Part shown: in pieces, positions 7,736-16,926 of the stretch
Layout: each line of letters opens with the position of its first letter
Numbering within the stretch: the stretch's first letter is position 1
From: Lachnospiraceae bacterium
GTDB lineage: Bacteria > Bacillota > Clostridia > Lachnospirales > Lachnospiraceae
Reading direction: 5' to 3'
Assembly: GCA_024403615.1 (NCBI GenBank)
Contig: JAKSRM010000001.1
Location: 1 to 64,000 of the forward strand
DNA: 64,000 nucleotides
Translations under genes and position numbers: made by a program
Notes under the pieces: generated by a model
The model's database searches: none
What the model saw: the letters and a program-made list of their open reading frames with translations, nothing else
Told to the model about the DNA's origin: nothing

Positions 7736-9439
7736 ATGAAAAAGTTTAAAGCAATCGGTGTTGCTATTCTTGCAGTTGTAATGGCAGCAGCTCTTTGCGC
7801 ATGTGGCGGCGGCGGAAACGAGCCTGCTCCTTCAGGATCAGGTGCTGATGCTGGCGAAAAAAGCATGACTTACACACTTATCTATGGTAACAACGAAGGC
7901 GACGAAGTTGCATTAGTAGCTCAGTCTCTGAAAGACCAGTGGGAAGAAGCTTTCCCTGGCGTTACTATCAACCTTCAGCCAATGACCAAGGCAGAACGTC
8001 TTGACAAGATGCAGAACGATAACTACACAATCGCTCTTACACGTTGGGGCCCTGACTATGCTGACCCTATGACATACCTTGGAATGTGGACAACAGGAAC
8101 AGCTAACAACTATGGTTTCTGGAGCAATGCAGATTACGATGCATTAATCAAGAGCTGCTCATCAGGAGAACTGGCTGGCGATTATGATGCTCGTTGGGCT
8201 GCACTGTACGATGCAGAAAAATTAGTTATGGATGATGCTGTTATCGCTCCTCTTTACACAAAAGCAAATGCTAACCTTATTGCTGATGGTGTAGAAGGCG
8301 TTGAATTCCATCCAGTAGCTCTCAACAGAGTTTATAAGAGAGCAACAAGTGCTACTGGCACTCTGAACGTAATGTTCGCAACAAACGTTATGTCTCTTGA
8401 CACAAACCTTGCAACAGACGGTGACTCTTTCGAAATCATCGCTGACTGCATCGACGGTTTAACACAGATGGACGCTGACGGCGCAGCAGTTCCTGCTATC
8501 GCTGAAAGCTGGGATATCTCTGATGACCAGATGACATACACATTCCATCTTCGTAAAGATGCAACATGGAACAATGGTACTCCTGTAACAGCTAACGACT
8601 TCGAATTCGCATGGAAATTAGCTATGACAGCAAACGTAGAGTACAACTACATGTTCGATAGCACAGTTGGCTGCGTAAAGAATGCTGATGCAATTCTTTA
8701 TGACGGCGGCGATGTTGACACATTAGGTGTTAAAGCTCTTGATGATTACACATTAGAAGTACAGCTGGAAGCTCCTGTATCATTCTTCCCATCATTAATG
8801 TACTTCCCAACATTCTATCCAATCAACCAGGCTTTCTATGAGAGCGTTGGTGCTGACAACTATGGAACAAGCCCAGAAACATTCCTGTCAAACGGTGCAT
8901 TCGTTCTTTCCGAGTACACACCAGGAACAGCTTCTCCAAAGGTTGCTAAGAACCCAGCTTACTATGATGCTGCATCCGTACAGCTTCAGGGAATTAACTA
9001 CCAGGTAGTTGATGGTTCTGATAATGCTCTTACAGCATTCAAGAACGCTACACTTGATATCGCAGTTGTATCTGGCGATCAGGTTAAAGCAGTTAATGAT
9101 GACGCTACACTGTCCAAGAACCTTAAAGTTACTGGTGCTGGTTACATGTGGTATGTAACATTCAGCCAGACAGTAAATGCTGATTCTAACGGCGACTTCG
9201 CTAACAAGAACTTAAGACTTGCATTCACAAATGCAATCGACAGAGAATTCGTAGTTGACAACTATGTAATGGATGGCTCTCTTGCTACATTTACATGTGT
9301 TCCTCCACAGTTCGCAGCTTCTGCTACAACTGGTGAAGACTTCTCAGCAGATCAGTCTAAGTTCGCTGATGTTTGCTCATATAACTTAGAAGCAGCTCAG
9401 GGCTTCTTTGAGACAGCAGCAAGTGAATTAGGATACTAA
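7736..9439 (+). CDS. oppA: Oligopeptide-binding lipoprotein OppA, apparently circularly permuted
   Basis: This is a family-5 (SBP_bac_5) peptide-binding lipoprotein of 567 residues; the ATG at 7736 follows AGGAGG, and residues 1-22 are a lipoprotein signal with the lipobox LCAC (Cys23). The order of the mature protein is abnormal. Residues 44-203, starting TYTLIYGNNEGDE and holding RWGPDYADPMTYL, match what is normally the C-terminal third of the family. Residues 208-567 begin with the usual mature N-terminus (TLNVMFATNVMSLDTN, then ESWDISDDQMTYTFHLR) and stop at the point where the first segment would begin (EAAQGFFETAASELGY). The paralogue at 17986 in this window has the normal order and serves as a control. 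The fold is probably preserved, since both cut ends match single points of the normal sequence. It heads the A-B-C-D-F operon and captures peptides outside the membrane. Confidence 0.9.
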   Translation: MKKFKAIGVAILAVVMAAALCACGGGGNEPAPSGSGADAGEKSMTYTLIYGNNEGDEVALVAQSLKDQWEEAFPGVTINLQPMTKAERLDKMQNDNYTIALTRWGPDYADPMTYLGMWTTGTANNYGFWSNADYDALIKSCSSGELAGDYDARWAALYDAEKLVMDDAVIAPLYTKANANLIADGVEGVEFHPVALNRVYKRATSATGTLNVMFATNVMSLDTNLATDGDSFEIIADCIDGLTQMDADGAAVPAIAESWDISDDQMTYTFHLRKDATWNNGTPVTANDFEFAWKLAMTANVEYNYMFDSTVGCVKNADAILYDGGDVDTLGVKALDDYTLEVQLEAPVSFFPSLMYFPTFYPINQAFYESVGADNYGTSPETFLSNGAFVLSEYTPGTASPKVAKNPAYYDAASVQLQGINYQVVDGSDNALTAFKNATLDIAVVSGDQVKAVNDDATLSKNLKVTGAGYMWYVTFSQTVNADSNGDFANKNLRLAFTNAIDREFVVDNYVMDGSLATFTCVPPQFAASATTGEDFSADQSKFADVCSYNLEAAQGFFETAASELGY

Positions 9440-9477
9440 AATTTAGAAGTAAAAACTAATATAGTTTTTTCGGGACG

Positions 9478-9506
9478 ATCAGAGTGGCCCAAAAAGCCAC
9501 TCTGAT
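9478..9506 (+). promoter_or_regulatory. Intercistronic hairpin after oppA without a T-tract
   Basis: ATCAGAGTGGC (9478-9488) pairs perfectly with GCCACTCTGAT (9496-9506), but the following bases are ATCGTTATATAA. It is more likely an mRNA-stabilising or partial-termination hairpin that keeps oppA product in excess over the membrane subunits than a full terminator. Confidence 0.65.
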
Positions 9507-9581
9507 ATCGTTATATAATCAGAGGAAAAAATACGAAGACATTTTTTATTTGGGAAAACAAAAGTTTTTTAGGTAACAACA

Positions 9582-10529
9582 ATGACAAAATATATTATTA
9601 AACGAGTGATAATGGCGCTGATTACGTTATTGATTATAACGTTCGTTCTGTTCCTGCTTGTTCGTATTATGCCGGGAAATCCATTCCCGTCCGAGCGTAT
9701 GAGCGCAGCAGCCATTGCCAAGAAACGTGCCGAAATGGGCTTGGATAACCCGATGATGGTACAGTTCTGGAATTATATAAAGACTCTTATTACCACAGGC
9801 AGCTTTGGTAACGGTTCTGCTCTTTATAACGGAGCTCCGATTTCTTCTGTATTGCCAGTTGCTATGTCCAACTCTTTCCGTATTGGTGGCATTGCAATCC
9901 TTTTTGGCGTATTTGTCGGACTTATTCTGGGAATCGCAGCTGCTCTTAACAGAGGACATTTCTGGGATGTATTCTGCACAGTATTATCAATCATAGGCGT
10001 ATGCGTACCGTCCTATGTATTTATGATATTCCTGCAATACTTCTTTGCATATAAGGTGACCATCTTTCCATTTTATTTTGACAGCGCCCGGTTCCTGCAT
10101 TCAGCCATTATGCCGGCCTTGTCGCTGTCGCTGTTCTCTATGAGTACAGTCGCCCGGTTTACGCGAAATGAGATGGTAGAAGTAATGGATAGTGATTATG
10201 TCTTGCTTGCGTCGGCCAAGGGTATGTATGGTACGAAGCTTGTTACAAAGCATATCCTGCGTAATGCATTAATCCCTATCGTTACGGTTATTGCACCGTT
10301 AATCGTTGATCTTTTAACTGGTGCGTTAGTAGTTGAAAAAATTTACGGTATTAACGGTATCGGTAAATTAATGGTTGATTCCATTACAGGTGAAGGCGTT
10401 GACTACAACTATGTACTGGCCTTAGGTATTTTGTACTCGGCTTTGTATATTGTTATCATGCTGATTCTGGATATCGCCTATGGTTTGCTGGATCCGCGAA
10501 TCCGTGTATCTAGTAGTAAGGAGGGATGA
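9582..10529 (+). CDS. oppB: Oligopeptide ABC transporter permease OppB (system 1)
   Basis: OppB is one of two membrane subunits that form the peptide channel. The protein (315 residues) starts with the typical YIIKRVIMALITLLIITFV segment, has about six membrane helices and carries the EAA-like coupling loop around DYVLLASAKGMYGTKLVTKH, which contacts the ATPases. The usual GNPF and LGLDNP motifs after the first helix are present in variant form. The start ATG has only a weak AGGT site. It lies 142 bases after oppA, separated by a hairpin, and overlaps the start region of oppC. Confidence 0.95.
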   Translation: MTKYIIKRVIMALITLLIITFVLFLLVRIMPGNPFPSERMSAAAIAKKRAEMGLDNPMMVQFWNYIKTLITTGSFGNGSALYNGAPISSVLPVAMSNSFRIGGIAILFGVFVGLILGIAAALNRGHFWDVFCTVLSIIGVCVPSYVFMIFLQYFFAYKVTIFPFYFDSARFLHSAIMPALSLSLFSMSTVARFTRNEMVEVMDSDYVLLASAKGMYGTKLVTKHILRNALIPIVTVIAPLIVDLLTGALVVEKIYGINGIGKLMVDSITGEGVDYNYVLALGILYSALYIVIMLILDIAYGLLDPRIRVSSSKEG

Positions 10530-10534
10530 GCAAG

Positions 10535-11584
10535 ATGAAGAAAAAGAATTTGAAAGCATCCCTTAATGCAGCTGCAGTTGAGGCTTATATTCCAAAAGAT
10601 GAAGATTTCGTTCTTGAGATGGATCAGGACATTACTACAGACAGAAACTATGCTTCTCAAGGTTTCTGGAAGGGCGTATTCACCAGATTCTTCAAGAATG
10701 TAAGAGCGGTAATCGGTATTGTTATTATCGTTCTCATTATTATCCTTGCAGTAATCGGACCGAACATTTCCGGTCATGGATATGCAGAGGTTATTAAGAT
10801 TACGAACGATTCCGGAAAGAAAGTTCTGGCAAAGAGCCTTCCGCCTAGAATACCGGGCCTTCATAAGCTCTTTACCGGGGAAGACTATGACGATGATTTT
10901 GGCGACAGCACTTTCCTGTTTGGTACAGATACTATGGGACGTGACCTGTGGACTCGTGTATGGTACGGAGCTCGTGTTTCCCTGCTGATTGCCTTTGTAA
11001 CCATTATCATCGACATGATCATTGGTATGAGTTACGGATTGATATCCGGTTTCTTTGGAGGGGTCGCGGACGTTATCATGCAACGATTCGTCGAAGTCGC
11101 CAACAGTGTACCACGACTGGTTATTGTCGGCGTTTTGGCTACGTTCATGACGAAAGGTATCTGGTTGGTTATTGTTGCCTTGCTCTTAACGGAGTGGATC
11201 GGCATGAGTAAAATTGCACGTGCAGAAATGCTGAAGATTAAAGAGCAGGAGTACATCATGGCCAGCAAGACCTTAGGCGCAAATAATTTCACGATTATTT
11301 TCAAGGACGTACTTCCAAATACAATTGGACCGATCATTACACAGATCATGTTCTCAATTCCTACTGCGATCTTTACTGAGGCTTTCTTAAGCTTCGTAGG
11401 TGTAGGTATTGTACTTCCACAGTGTTCCATCGGTTCCCTGATTTCTGATGGTTTTACAAACATTACAACACTGCCATATCAGATTTTACCACCAATCATC
11501 GTTCTGGCTCTGTTAATGCTTGCATTCAACTTCGTAGGTGATGGTGTTCGTGAAGCACTGGCTCCTAGAATTGAAGATATGTAA
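10535..11584 (+). CDS. oppC: Oligopeptide ABC transporter permease OppC (system 1)
   Basis: This is the second membrane subunit of the peptide channel, with the N-terminal OppC segment, a helix near residue 70 (IGIVIIVLIIILAVIG), the FLFGTDTMGRDLWTR motif and the coupling loop around EYIMASKTLGANNFTIIFK. An ATG at 10526 overlaps the oppB stop but touches the AAGGAGGG site directly. The next in-frame ATG at 10535 has normal spacing, so I use it (349 residues). The ATPases follow 13 bases downstream. Confidence 0.93.
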   Translation: MKKKNLKASLNAAAVEAYIPKDEDFVLEMDQDITTDRNYASQGFWKGVFTRFFKNVRAVIGIVIIVLIIILAVIGPNISGHGYAEVIKITNDSGKKVLAKSLPPRIPGLHKLFTGEDYDDDFGDSTFLFGTDTMGRDLWTRVWYGARVSLLIAFVTIIIDMIIGMSYGLISGFFGGVADVIMQRFVEVANSVPRLVIVGVLATFMTKGIWLVIVALLLTEWIGMSKIARAEMLKIKEQEYIMASKTLGANNFTIIFKDVLPNTIGPIITQIMFSIPTAIFTEAFLSFVGVGIVLPQCSIGSLISDGFTNITTLPYQILPPIIVLALLMLAFNFVGDGVREALAPRIEDM

Positions 11585-11597
11585 AGGAGGGGGTTAA

Positions 11598-12683
11598 GTG
11601 GCAGATAAGATTCTTAACATTAAAAACTTAGACCTTACCTTTAAAACAAATGCAGGTATGGTTCACGCGATTCGTGGTGTAAACATCGACTTAGAGCGTG
11701 GTGAAACAGTAGCAGTTGTAGGTGAATCCGGTTCCGGTAAATCCGTTGTAATGAAGACCGTTATGGGTATTCTTGCAGGAAATGCAATTATTAATTCCGG
11801 CGAAATCGAGTACACATACTACAACGAGTTTAATGAACTCGCTACCGTTGATATATTAAAGAAAGACACAAAATGGATCCGTAAAAATATTAATGGTAAA
11901 CATATTGCCATGGTTTTCCAGGATCCTATGACAAGTCTTGACCCAACAATGACCATCGGCAAGCAGCTTATGGAAGGCATGAAGATGCACATGAACATGA
12001 GTGATGCAGATGCAAACAAACGTGCCATCGAGCTTCTTACCGAAGTAGGTATCACCAATCCGGAAAAGAGAATGAAACAGTATCCTCACCAGCTTTCCGG
12101 TGGTATGAGACAAAGGGTTGTTATTGCCATTGCAATTTCCTGTAACCCAGAACTCTTAATCTGTGATGAACCTACAACCGCTCTGGATGTTACGATTCAG
12201 GCGAAAATCTTGGAACTGATTAAGAAACTTCAGAAAGAGCGTGGCATTTCTGTTATATATATTACTCATGACTTAGGCGTTGTTGCAAAAGTTGCGGACT
12301 ATGTAAACGTAATGTATGCAGGAAAGATTGTTGAAGTTGGAAACATCGAAGAAATCTTCTATGATCCAAAGCATCCATACACCTGGGGCCTTCTTTCTGC
12401 TATGCCTGACCTGGATACAGATGATGCAAGACTTTATACCATTCCTGGTTCTCCTCCAAACCTTCTCCATGAAGTAAAAGGAGATGCCTTTGCACCTCGT
12501 AACCAGTATGCTCTGAAGATTGATAAATTGGCAGAACCGCCAATGTTCAAAGTATCGGAAACCCATTATGCAGCTACATGGCTGTTAGATCCTAGAGCTC
12601 CGAAGGTTGAAATGCCGGAAGAGTTAAGGAAGAGAATTGACCGTATGTTAAAGGAGGCGAATGCAGATGGCAGCGAATTATGA
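11598..12683 (+). CDS. oppD: Oligopeptide ABC transporter ATPase OppD (system 1, no Fe-S cysteines)
   Basis: OppD powers peptide import. Walker A GESGSGKS (42-49), Q-loop [10 protein letters not shown], signature LSGGMRQR (166-173) and Walker [14 protein letters not shown] are intact. In many OppD/DppD proteins the C-terminal region carries four cysteines that bind a 4Fe-4S cluster (GCPFAPRC-x6-C and a later CW). Here the aligned positions read D296, N302, D309 and T327 (GDAFAPRNQYALKID and HYAATWLL). This pattern resembles the AmiE-like OppD group of Firmicutes as I remember it. The GTG start at 11598 follows AAAGGAGGGGG. The oppD of the second operon keeps all the cysteines. Confidence 0.95.
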   Translation: MADKILNIKNLDLTFKTNAGMVHAIRGVNIDLERGETVAVVGESGSGKSVVMKTVMGILAGNAIINSGEIEYTYYNEFNELATVDILKKDTKWIRKNINGKHIAMVFQDPMTSLDPTMTIGKQLMEGMKMHMNMSDADANKRAIELLTEVGITNPEKRMKQYPHQLSGGMRQRVVIAIAISCNPELLICDEPTTALDVTIQAKILELIKKLQKERGISVIYITHDLGVVAKVADYVNVMYAGKIVEVGNIEEIFYDPKHPYTWGLLSAMPDLDTDDARLYTIPGSPPNLLHEVKGDAFAPRNQYALKIDKLAEPPMFKVSETHYAATWLLDPRAPKVEMPEELRKRIDRMLKEANADGSEL

Positions 12684-13611
12684 TGCAGAGCCGATTTTAA
12701 AAGTTGAACATATGAAGCAGTATTTCAAAATGAGTTCAAAGTTTACTGTTAAGGCAGTTGACGATGTAAGTTTTGAAATTTACCCAGGAGAAACCTACGG
12801 ACTGGTTGGAGAATCCGGATCTGGTAAAACAACCATCGGTCGTGGAATTATCCGTTTATATGATCCTACAGACGGCAAAATTACTTTCAACGGAATTGAT
12901 ATTTCCGGAAAGTTAACGAAAGAAGCTAGAACAGAATTACGTACGAAAATGCAGATGATTTTCCAGGACCCAATGGCTTCCTTGAATCCTAGAAAGAAAA
13001 TCGGTGACATCATCGGTGAAGGTCTGGATATTCATCACAACTATGCTTCGAAAGAAGAAAGAAAACAGCATATCGATAATATTTTAGCGAAGGTTGGTCT
13101 GGCAAAAGAGCATTATGACAGATATCCATATCAGTTCTCTGGTGGACAGAGACAGAGAGTAGGTATCGCAAGAGCTTTGATCATGAATCCGGATCTTATT
13201 ATCGCAGACGAATGTATATCTGAGCTGGACGTTTCTATTCAGGCACAGGAAGTTAACCTGATGAAGGATATTCAGGCAGAAACTGGTTCCGCATATTTAT
13301 TTATTGCCCATGATCTTTCTATGGTTAAATATATTTCGGACCGTATCGGTGTTCTTCATTTAGGCCGTATGCTTGAAACGGGAACCACGGATGAGATTTT
13401 CACAAATCCAATCCATCCGTACACAAGAAGTTTACTTTCTGCAATTCCTAGCCCGAACCCGAGAACCGAGAAGTCAAGAACTGCAGTAGCTTATGATTAT
13501 GCTACCAGCGGAATCGACTATGATAAGGGAACCTTAACCCATATCAGCGGAACTCATTACGTTCATGGAACCGAAGAGGAAATTGCAAAGTGGCAGGCAG
13601 AAAATAACTAA
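12667..13611 (+). CDS. oppF: Oligopeptide ABC transporter ATPase OppF (system 1)
   Basis: This is the second ATPase of the pair: Walker A GESGSGKT, signature FSGGQRQR, and a C-terminus ending near THYVHGTEEEIAKWQ. The Walker B and D-loop region reads IIADECISELDVS, where most members have DEP and SALD; the catalytic Glu is kept. Two ATGs lie in frame: 12661 is only three bases from AGGAGG, 12667 is nine, so I choose 12667 (314 residues). The start overlaps the oppD stop, which indicates coupled translation. A strong terminator 19 bases after the stop ends the operon. Confidence 0.93.
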   Translation: MAANYDAEPILKVEHMKQYFKMSSKFTVKAVDDVSFEIYPGETYGLVGESGSGKTTIGRGIIRLYDPTDGKITFNGIDISGKLTKEARTELRTKMQMIFQDPMASLNPRKKIGDIIGEGLDIHHNYASKEERKQHIDNILAKVGLAKEHYDRYPYQFSGGQRQRVGIARALIMNPDLIIADECISELDVSIQAQEVNLMKDIQAETGSAYLFIAHDLSMVKYISDRIGVLHLGRMLETGTTDEIFTNPIHPYTRSLLSAIPSPNPRTEKSRTAVAYDYATSGIDYDKGTLTHISGTHYVHGTEEEIAKWQAENN

Positions 13612-13630
13612 GAAAAAGAGTTATAAAGCG

Positions 13631-13663
13631 AAGGGAATCTGAAAAAATCAGATTCCCTTTTTT
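13631..13663 (+). terminator. Intrinsic terminator of opp operon 1
   Basis: AAGGGAATCTGA (13631-13642) pairs with TCAGATTCCCTT (13648-13659), a 12-pair stem with an AAAAA loop, followed by TTTT. Confidence 0.9.
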
Positions 13664-13743
13664 GTATTAGTGACGAGAAAAGTGCATTGTGCTTGCACGA
13701 ATGCACTTGACGACCGCAAGACAATCCCGAAGGGATGTTTGTC
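13664..13743 (+). repeat. Structured post-terminator element, copy 1
   Basis: Directly after the T-tract comes TGACGAG, then a long hairpin (AAGTGCATT 13680-13688 with AATGCACTT 13700-13708, plus inner GTGC/GCAC), the linker GACGACCGCAA, and a second hairpin (GACAATCCC 13720-13728 with GGGATGTTTGTC 13732-13743). The same arrangement, with the same TGACGAG- and GACGRCCGCAA-like boxes, recurs at 47248-47333, again right behind a terminator. The 318-base gap 13612-13929 holds only this element, the terminator and the next promoter. Identity unknown. Confidence 0.6.
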
Positions 13744-13819
13744 AAGTCTATAAAGTCCTAGAAAAATTCCCTCTTTTTTGTGGATTTTGTTCAAGATTAC
13801 ACGAAAAGGAAAAAACAAG

Positions 13820-13848
13820 TTGCACAAAAACTACAAAGCCGTTAAAAT
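13820..13848 (+). promoter_or_regulatory. Promoter of the second opp operon
   Basis: TTGCAC (13820-13825), a 17-base spacer and TAAAAT (13843-13848), about 80 bases ahead of oppB2. Confidence 0.65.
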
Positions 13849-13929
13849 ATGCTATGTATGTAGATGAATCTATGCTGGAAAAGTGGGCATAGGTTTGTCT
13901 GTTTACGCACTATATTAAGGAGCAGAAAA

Positions 13930-14847
13930 ATGGTTAAATATTTGGTAAAGAGGATTGTTCTCGCAATCGTTACCATTTGGGCAGTAGCAACCCTGACATT
14001 TTTCCTGATGAATGCAGTACCTGGAGGTCCTTTCCTTTCAGAAAAGGCAATCAGCCCTCAGGCAACCGCAGCATTAGAGGCAAAATATGGCTTGGATAAA
14101 CCTTTAATCCAGCAGTATTTTACTTACATTGGGGATGCCCTTCATGGCGATTTTGGAGACAGCCTTAAACAAAGAGGTAGAACTGTAGCTGATATTATTG
14201 GAATGAAATTTCCAGTATCTGCAAAAGTCGGAGGTATATCCGTTCTAGTTGCATTAATTATCGGCTCATTGCTAGGTTGTATAGCCGCGATAAATCGAGG
14301 GAAGGTCATGGACAGCATAGTCAGCGTTGTATCCACGTTGGGTATTGCCGTCCCGAGTTTCGTATTGTGTACGTTCCTTTTGTTTATTTTCGGCGTTAAA
14401 TTAAAATGGCTTCCAACTATGGGACTTTCCACTCCGGCACATTATATTATGCCGGTAATTGCGTTGGCATTTTATCCAACTGCATACATTATGAGATTAA
14501 TGAGATCTTCTATGCTGGACGTTTTAGGACAGGACTATATGCGTACCGCAAAAGCGAAAGGTCTTTCTGGAAAGGCTCAGCTGTTTAAGCATGCATTGAG
14601 AAATGCTATTCTGCCAGTAGTAACTTACGTAGGACCTATGCTTGCGTATACTATTACAGGTAGTTTTGTTGTAGAGAAAATTTTCGTTATTCCTGGATTG
14701 GGCGGCGAATTCATCGGTGCTATTCAGGGACGTGATTATACGCTGATTATGGGAACAACTATTTTCCTTGCAGTTTTAATTATCGTAATGAATGTTATTG
14801 TCGATATCGTTTATAAGATTATCGACCCAAGAATTAATCTTAAGTAG
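13930..14847 (+). CDS. oppB: Peptide ABC transporter permease OppB/DppB (system 2)
   Basis: A 305-residue permease with the canonical opening MVKYLVKRIVLAIVTIWAV, the AVPGGPF motif, LEAKYGLDKPLIQQY, about six helices and the coupling loop DYMRTAKAKGLSGKAQLFKH. It forms the channel with the next gene. The start at 13930 is chosen because AAGGAG lies seven bases upstream and the protein opens as the family does; an upstream in-frame ATG at 13864 lacks both. First gene of the B-C-D-F-A operon, with a good promoter about 80 bases upstream. Confidence 0.95.
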   Translation: MVKYLVKRIVLAIVTIWAVATLTFFLMNAVPGGPFLSEKAISPQATAALEAKYGLDKPLIQQYFTYIGDALHGDFGDSLKQRGRTVADIIGMKFPVSAKVGGISVLVALIIGSLLGCIAAINRGKVMDSIVSVVSTLGIAVPSFVLCTFLLFIFGVKLKWLPTMGLSTPAHYIMPVIALAFYPTAYIMRLMRSSMLDVLGQDYMRTAKAKGLSGKAQLFKHALRNAILPVVTYVGPMLAYTITGSFVVEKIFVIPGLGGEFIGAIQGRDYTLIMGTTIFLAVLIIVMNVIVDIVYKIIDPRINLK

Positions 14848-14861
14848 GGAGGAGGAGAGAA

Positions 14862-15908
14862 ATGACTAAGAACCCATTAAGTGCTCATATTCGACTTAAT
14901 CCAGAAGATTTCGCTCCTGCTTCTGATGCGCAGAAAGCCAGCCAGGTTGTTATGCGTGAAAGCGTAAGCTTCTGGAAAGACGGTTTCCGCCGTCTGATGA
15001 GAAATAAAGTAGCAGTTGTTAGTGCGATTGTTATTATTCTTATCATGATTTTTGCATTTATTGTTCCACTGTTTTATCCATATAAATATGAAGTACAGTA
15101 CAAAAATGCAAACAACTTAAAACCTTTTACCTATTCAGCAGAAGAACAGGCACGAATTGATGCGGGAGAAAAGGTATTCCCACATGTTTTCGGTACCGAC
15201 AAAATGGGCCGTGACTATGCAATCCGTGTTATGGTCGGAACAAGAATTTCCCTGTTAGTAGGTATTGTTGCAACAGCAATCATTCTGGTTATTGGTTCCC
15301 TTTATGGATCCATCGCAGCCTTCTTCGGAGGGTGGGTGGACATCATAATGATGAGAATTGTCGATATCATATATACGATACCGGATATACTTCTTATCGT
15401 ATTGCTGTCCTTTGCCTTGAAGGCTCCGTTAAATAATCTGGCAGCTACGCCGGGATTTACCTGGATTAATAAAGTAGGACCAAACCTTATCAGTATTTTC
15501 ATCGTTTTCGCTTTATTGTATTGGGTTGGTATGGCTCGTATGGTAAGAAGCCAGATTCTTACATTAAAGGAAAGCGAATATGTAACAGCAGCTAGAGCAT
15601 TAGGCGTAGGCAGAGGAAAAATTATTAAAAAGCATCTGCTTACCAACTGTATCGGTACATTGATTGTTACTACGACCCTGCAGATTCCTTCCTCTATCTT
15701 TACTGAGAGCTTCTTAAGTTTCTTAGGTATGGGTGTTGCAGTTCCTCTTCCTTCTTTAGGAAGCTTAGCTAGTGATGCAATCAATGGTATCGGAACAAAT
15801 CCACATTTGCTCTTCATCCCTGCAATTGTTATTTGTTTAGTAATTTTAAGTTTTAACCTTTTAGGCGATGGTCTTCGTGACGCATTCGATCCTAAACTGA
15901 AAGATTGA
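14862..15908 (+). CDS. oppC: Peptide ABC transporter permease OppC/DppC (system 2)
   Basis: The second channel subunit, 348 residues: an N-terminal cytoplasmic stretch, a first membrane helix near residue 55, the FGTDKMGRDYAIRVMVG motif and the coupling loop around EYVTAARALGVGRGKIIKKH. A hydrophilic insertion of about 40 residues before FGTDKMGRD faces outward. The ATG follows GGGAGGAGGAGAG and lies 14 bases after oppB2. Confidence 0.95.
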   Translation: MTKNPLSAHIRLNPEDFAPASDAQKASQVVMRESVSFWKDGFRRLMRNKVAVVSAIVIILIMIFAFIVPLFYPYKYEVQYKNANNLKPFTYSAEEQARIDAGEKVFPHVFGTDKMGRDYAIRVMVGTRISLLVGIVATAIILVIGSLYGSIAAFFGGWVDIIMMRIVDIIYTIPDILLIVLLSFALKAPLNNLAATPGFTWINKVGPNLISIFIVFALLYWVGMARMVRSQILTLKESEYVTAARALGVGRGKIIKKHLLTNCIGTLIVTTTLQIPSSIFTESFLSFLGMGVAVPLPSLGSLASDAINGIGTNPHLLFIPAIVICLVILSFNLLGDGLRDAFDPKLKD

Positions 15909-15921
15909 GAAAGGTGAAAAA

Positions 15922-16926
15922 ATGGACGAGAAATATTTAGTCGATATTCAGCATGAACGCCTTTCCTTCTTTACTCCTGCAGGAGAAGTTAAGGCTTTAA
16001 GCGATGTATCTATTCATTTAAAAGAAGGCGAAGTTTTAGGTATTGTAGGTGAGTCCGGATCCGGTAAGTCTGTAACAGCTTACTCCCTTATGGGACTGAC
16101 CGCCTATCCTGGAAGAATCATTGGCGGAACTCTTCAGTTCAATGATCACCAGGTGGAAACCATGACGGAAAAGGAAATGAGAAAAATCCGTGGTAATGAA
16201 GTTTCCATTATTTTCCAGGATCCTATGACCAGCTTAAACCCTGTATATACGGTAGGTAATCAGATTGTAGAAGTTATCCGTCTTCATACCGGCAAGACCA
16301 AAGCAGAAGCGAAAGCTCGTGCAAAAGAACTGTTGGAACTGGTTGGTATCAATGAGCCGGAAAAACGTCTGAAACAGTATCCACATGAGCTGTCTGGTGG
16401 TATGAGACAGAGAGTTATGATTGCTATTGCTCTTGCATGCGAGCCAAAGCTCTTAATTGCGGATGAACCTACAACCGCTCTGGACGTTACCATTCAGGCT
16501 CAGATCTTAGAGCTGATGATGGAACTGAAAGAAAAACTGGGTATGGCGATTATTATGATTACCCATGACTTGGGTGTAGTAGCTAGTATTTGCGATAATA
16601 TTGCTGTTATGTATGCCGGCAAGATTGTTGAGTACGGAACTACAGACCAGATTTTCTATGAACCAAAGCATATGTACACAAAAGGCCTGATTCGTTCTAT
16701 TCCACATATTGATGCGAAAGAACATGAACGACTGATTCCAATCGAAGGATCTCCAGTTGACCTTTTGAATCCTCCTCCAGGATGCCCGTTCGCTCCTAGA
16801 TGCGAGGCATGTATGCAGATTTGCTTAAGAGAAATGCCACCTGTAACTCAGTTTGAAGGAAACCATATTACACAGTGCTGGCTGAACCAAAAAGAAGAGT
16901 TTGAGAAAGGAGAGTATAATGAGTGA
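15922..16926 (+). CDS. oppD: Peptide ABC transporter ATPase OppD/DppD (system 2, Fe-S cysteines present)
   Basis: ATPase of 334 residues with [26 protein letters not shown] and [13 protein letters not shown]. The C-terminal oligopeptide-ABC domain keeps the cysteine pattern [15 protein letters not shown] and QCWL, which in studied DppD/OppD proteins binds a 4Fe-4S cluster. This separates it from the OppD of system 1. The start is ATG 15922 behind AAAGGTG; the stop overlaps the next gene's start. Confidence 0.95.
   Translation: MDEKYLVDIQHERLSFFTPAGEVKALSDVSIHLKEGEVLGIVGESGSGKSVTAYSLMGLTAYPGRIIGGTLQFNDHQVETMTEKEMRKIRGNEVSIIFQDPMTSLNPVYTVGNQIVEVIRLHTGKTKAEAKARAKELLELVGINEPEKRLKQYPHELSGGMRQRVMIAIALACEPKLLIADEPTTALDVTIQAQILELMMELKEKLGMAIIMITHDLGVVASICDNIAVMYAGKIVEYGTTDQIFYEPKHMYTKGLIRSIPHIDAKEHERLIPIEGSPVDLLNPPPGCPFAPRCEACMQICLREMPPVTQFEGNHITQCWLNQKEEFEKGEYNE

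Noticed and set aside
12667..13611. OppF of system 1 as a dead ATPase because of DEC and SELD
   Set aside because: The Walker A Lys, signature and catalytic Glu are intact; DEC variants are seen in this family as far as I recall, so loss of activity is not supported.
13700..13720. THF-riboswitch likeness: GCACTTGACG is the reverse complement of CGTCAAGTGC in the THF aptamer
   Set aside because: Only ten bases match, in opposite orientation, and the other aptamer blocks are missing; treated as chance.
13689..13892. A 67-codon ORF between the two opp operons
   Set aside because: It lies over the structured element and the promoter, has no ribosome binding site and no protein-like composition. 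I also looked for remnants of an oppA gene in this gap and saw none.
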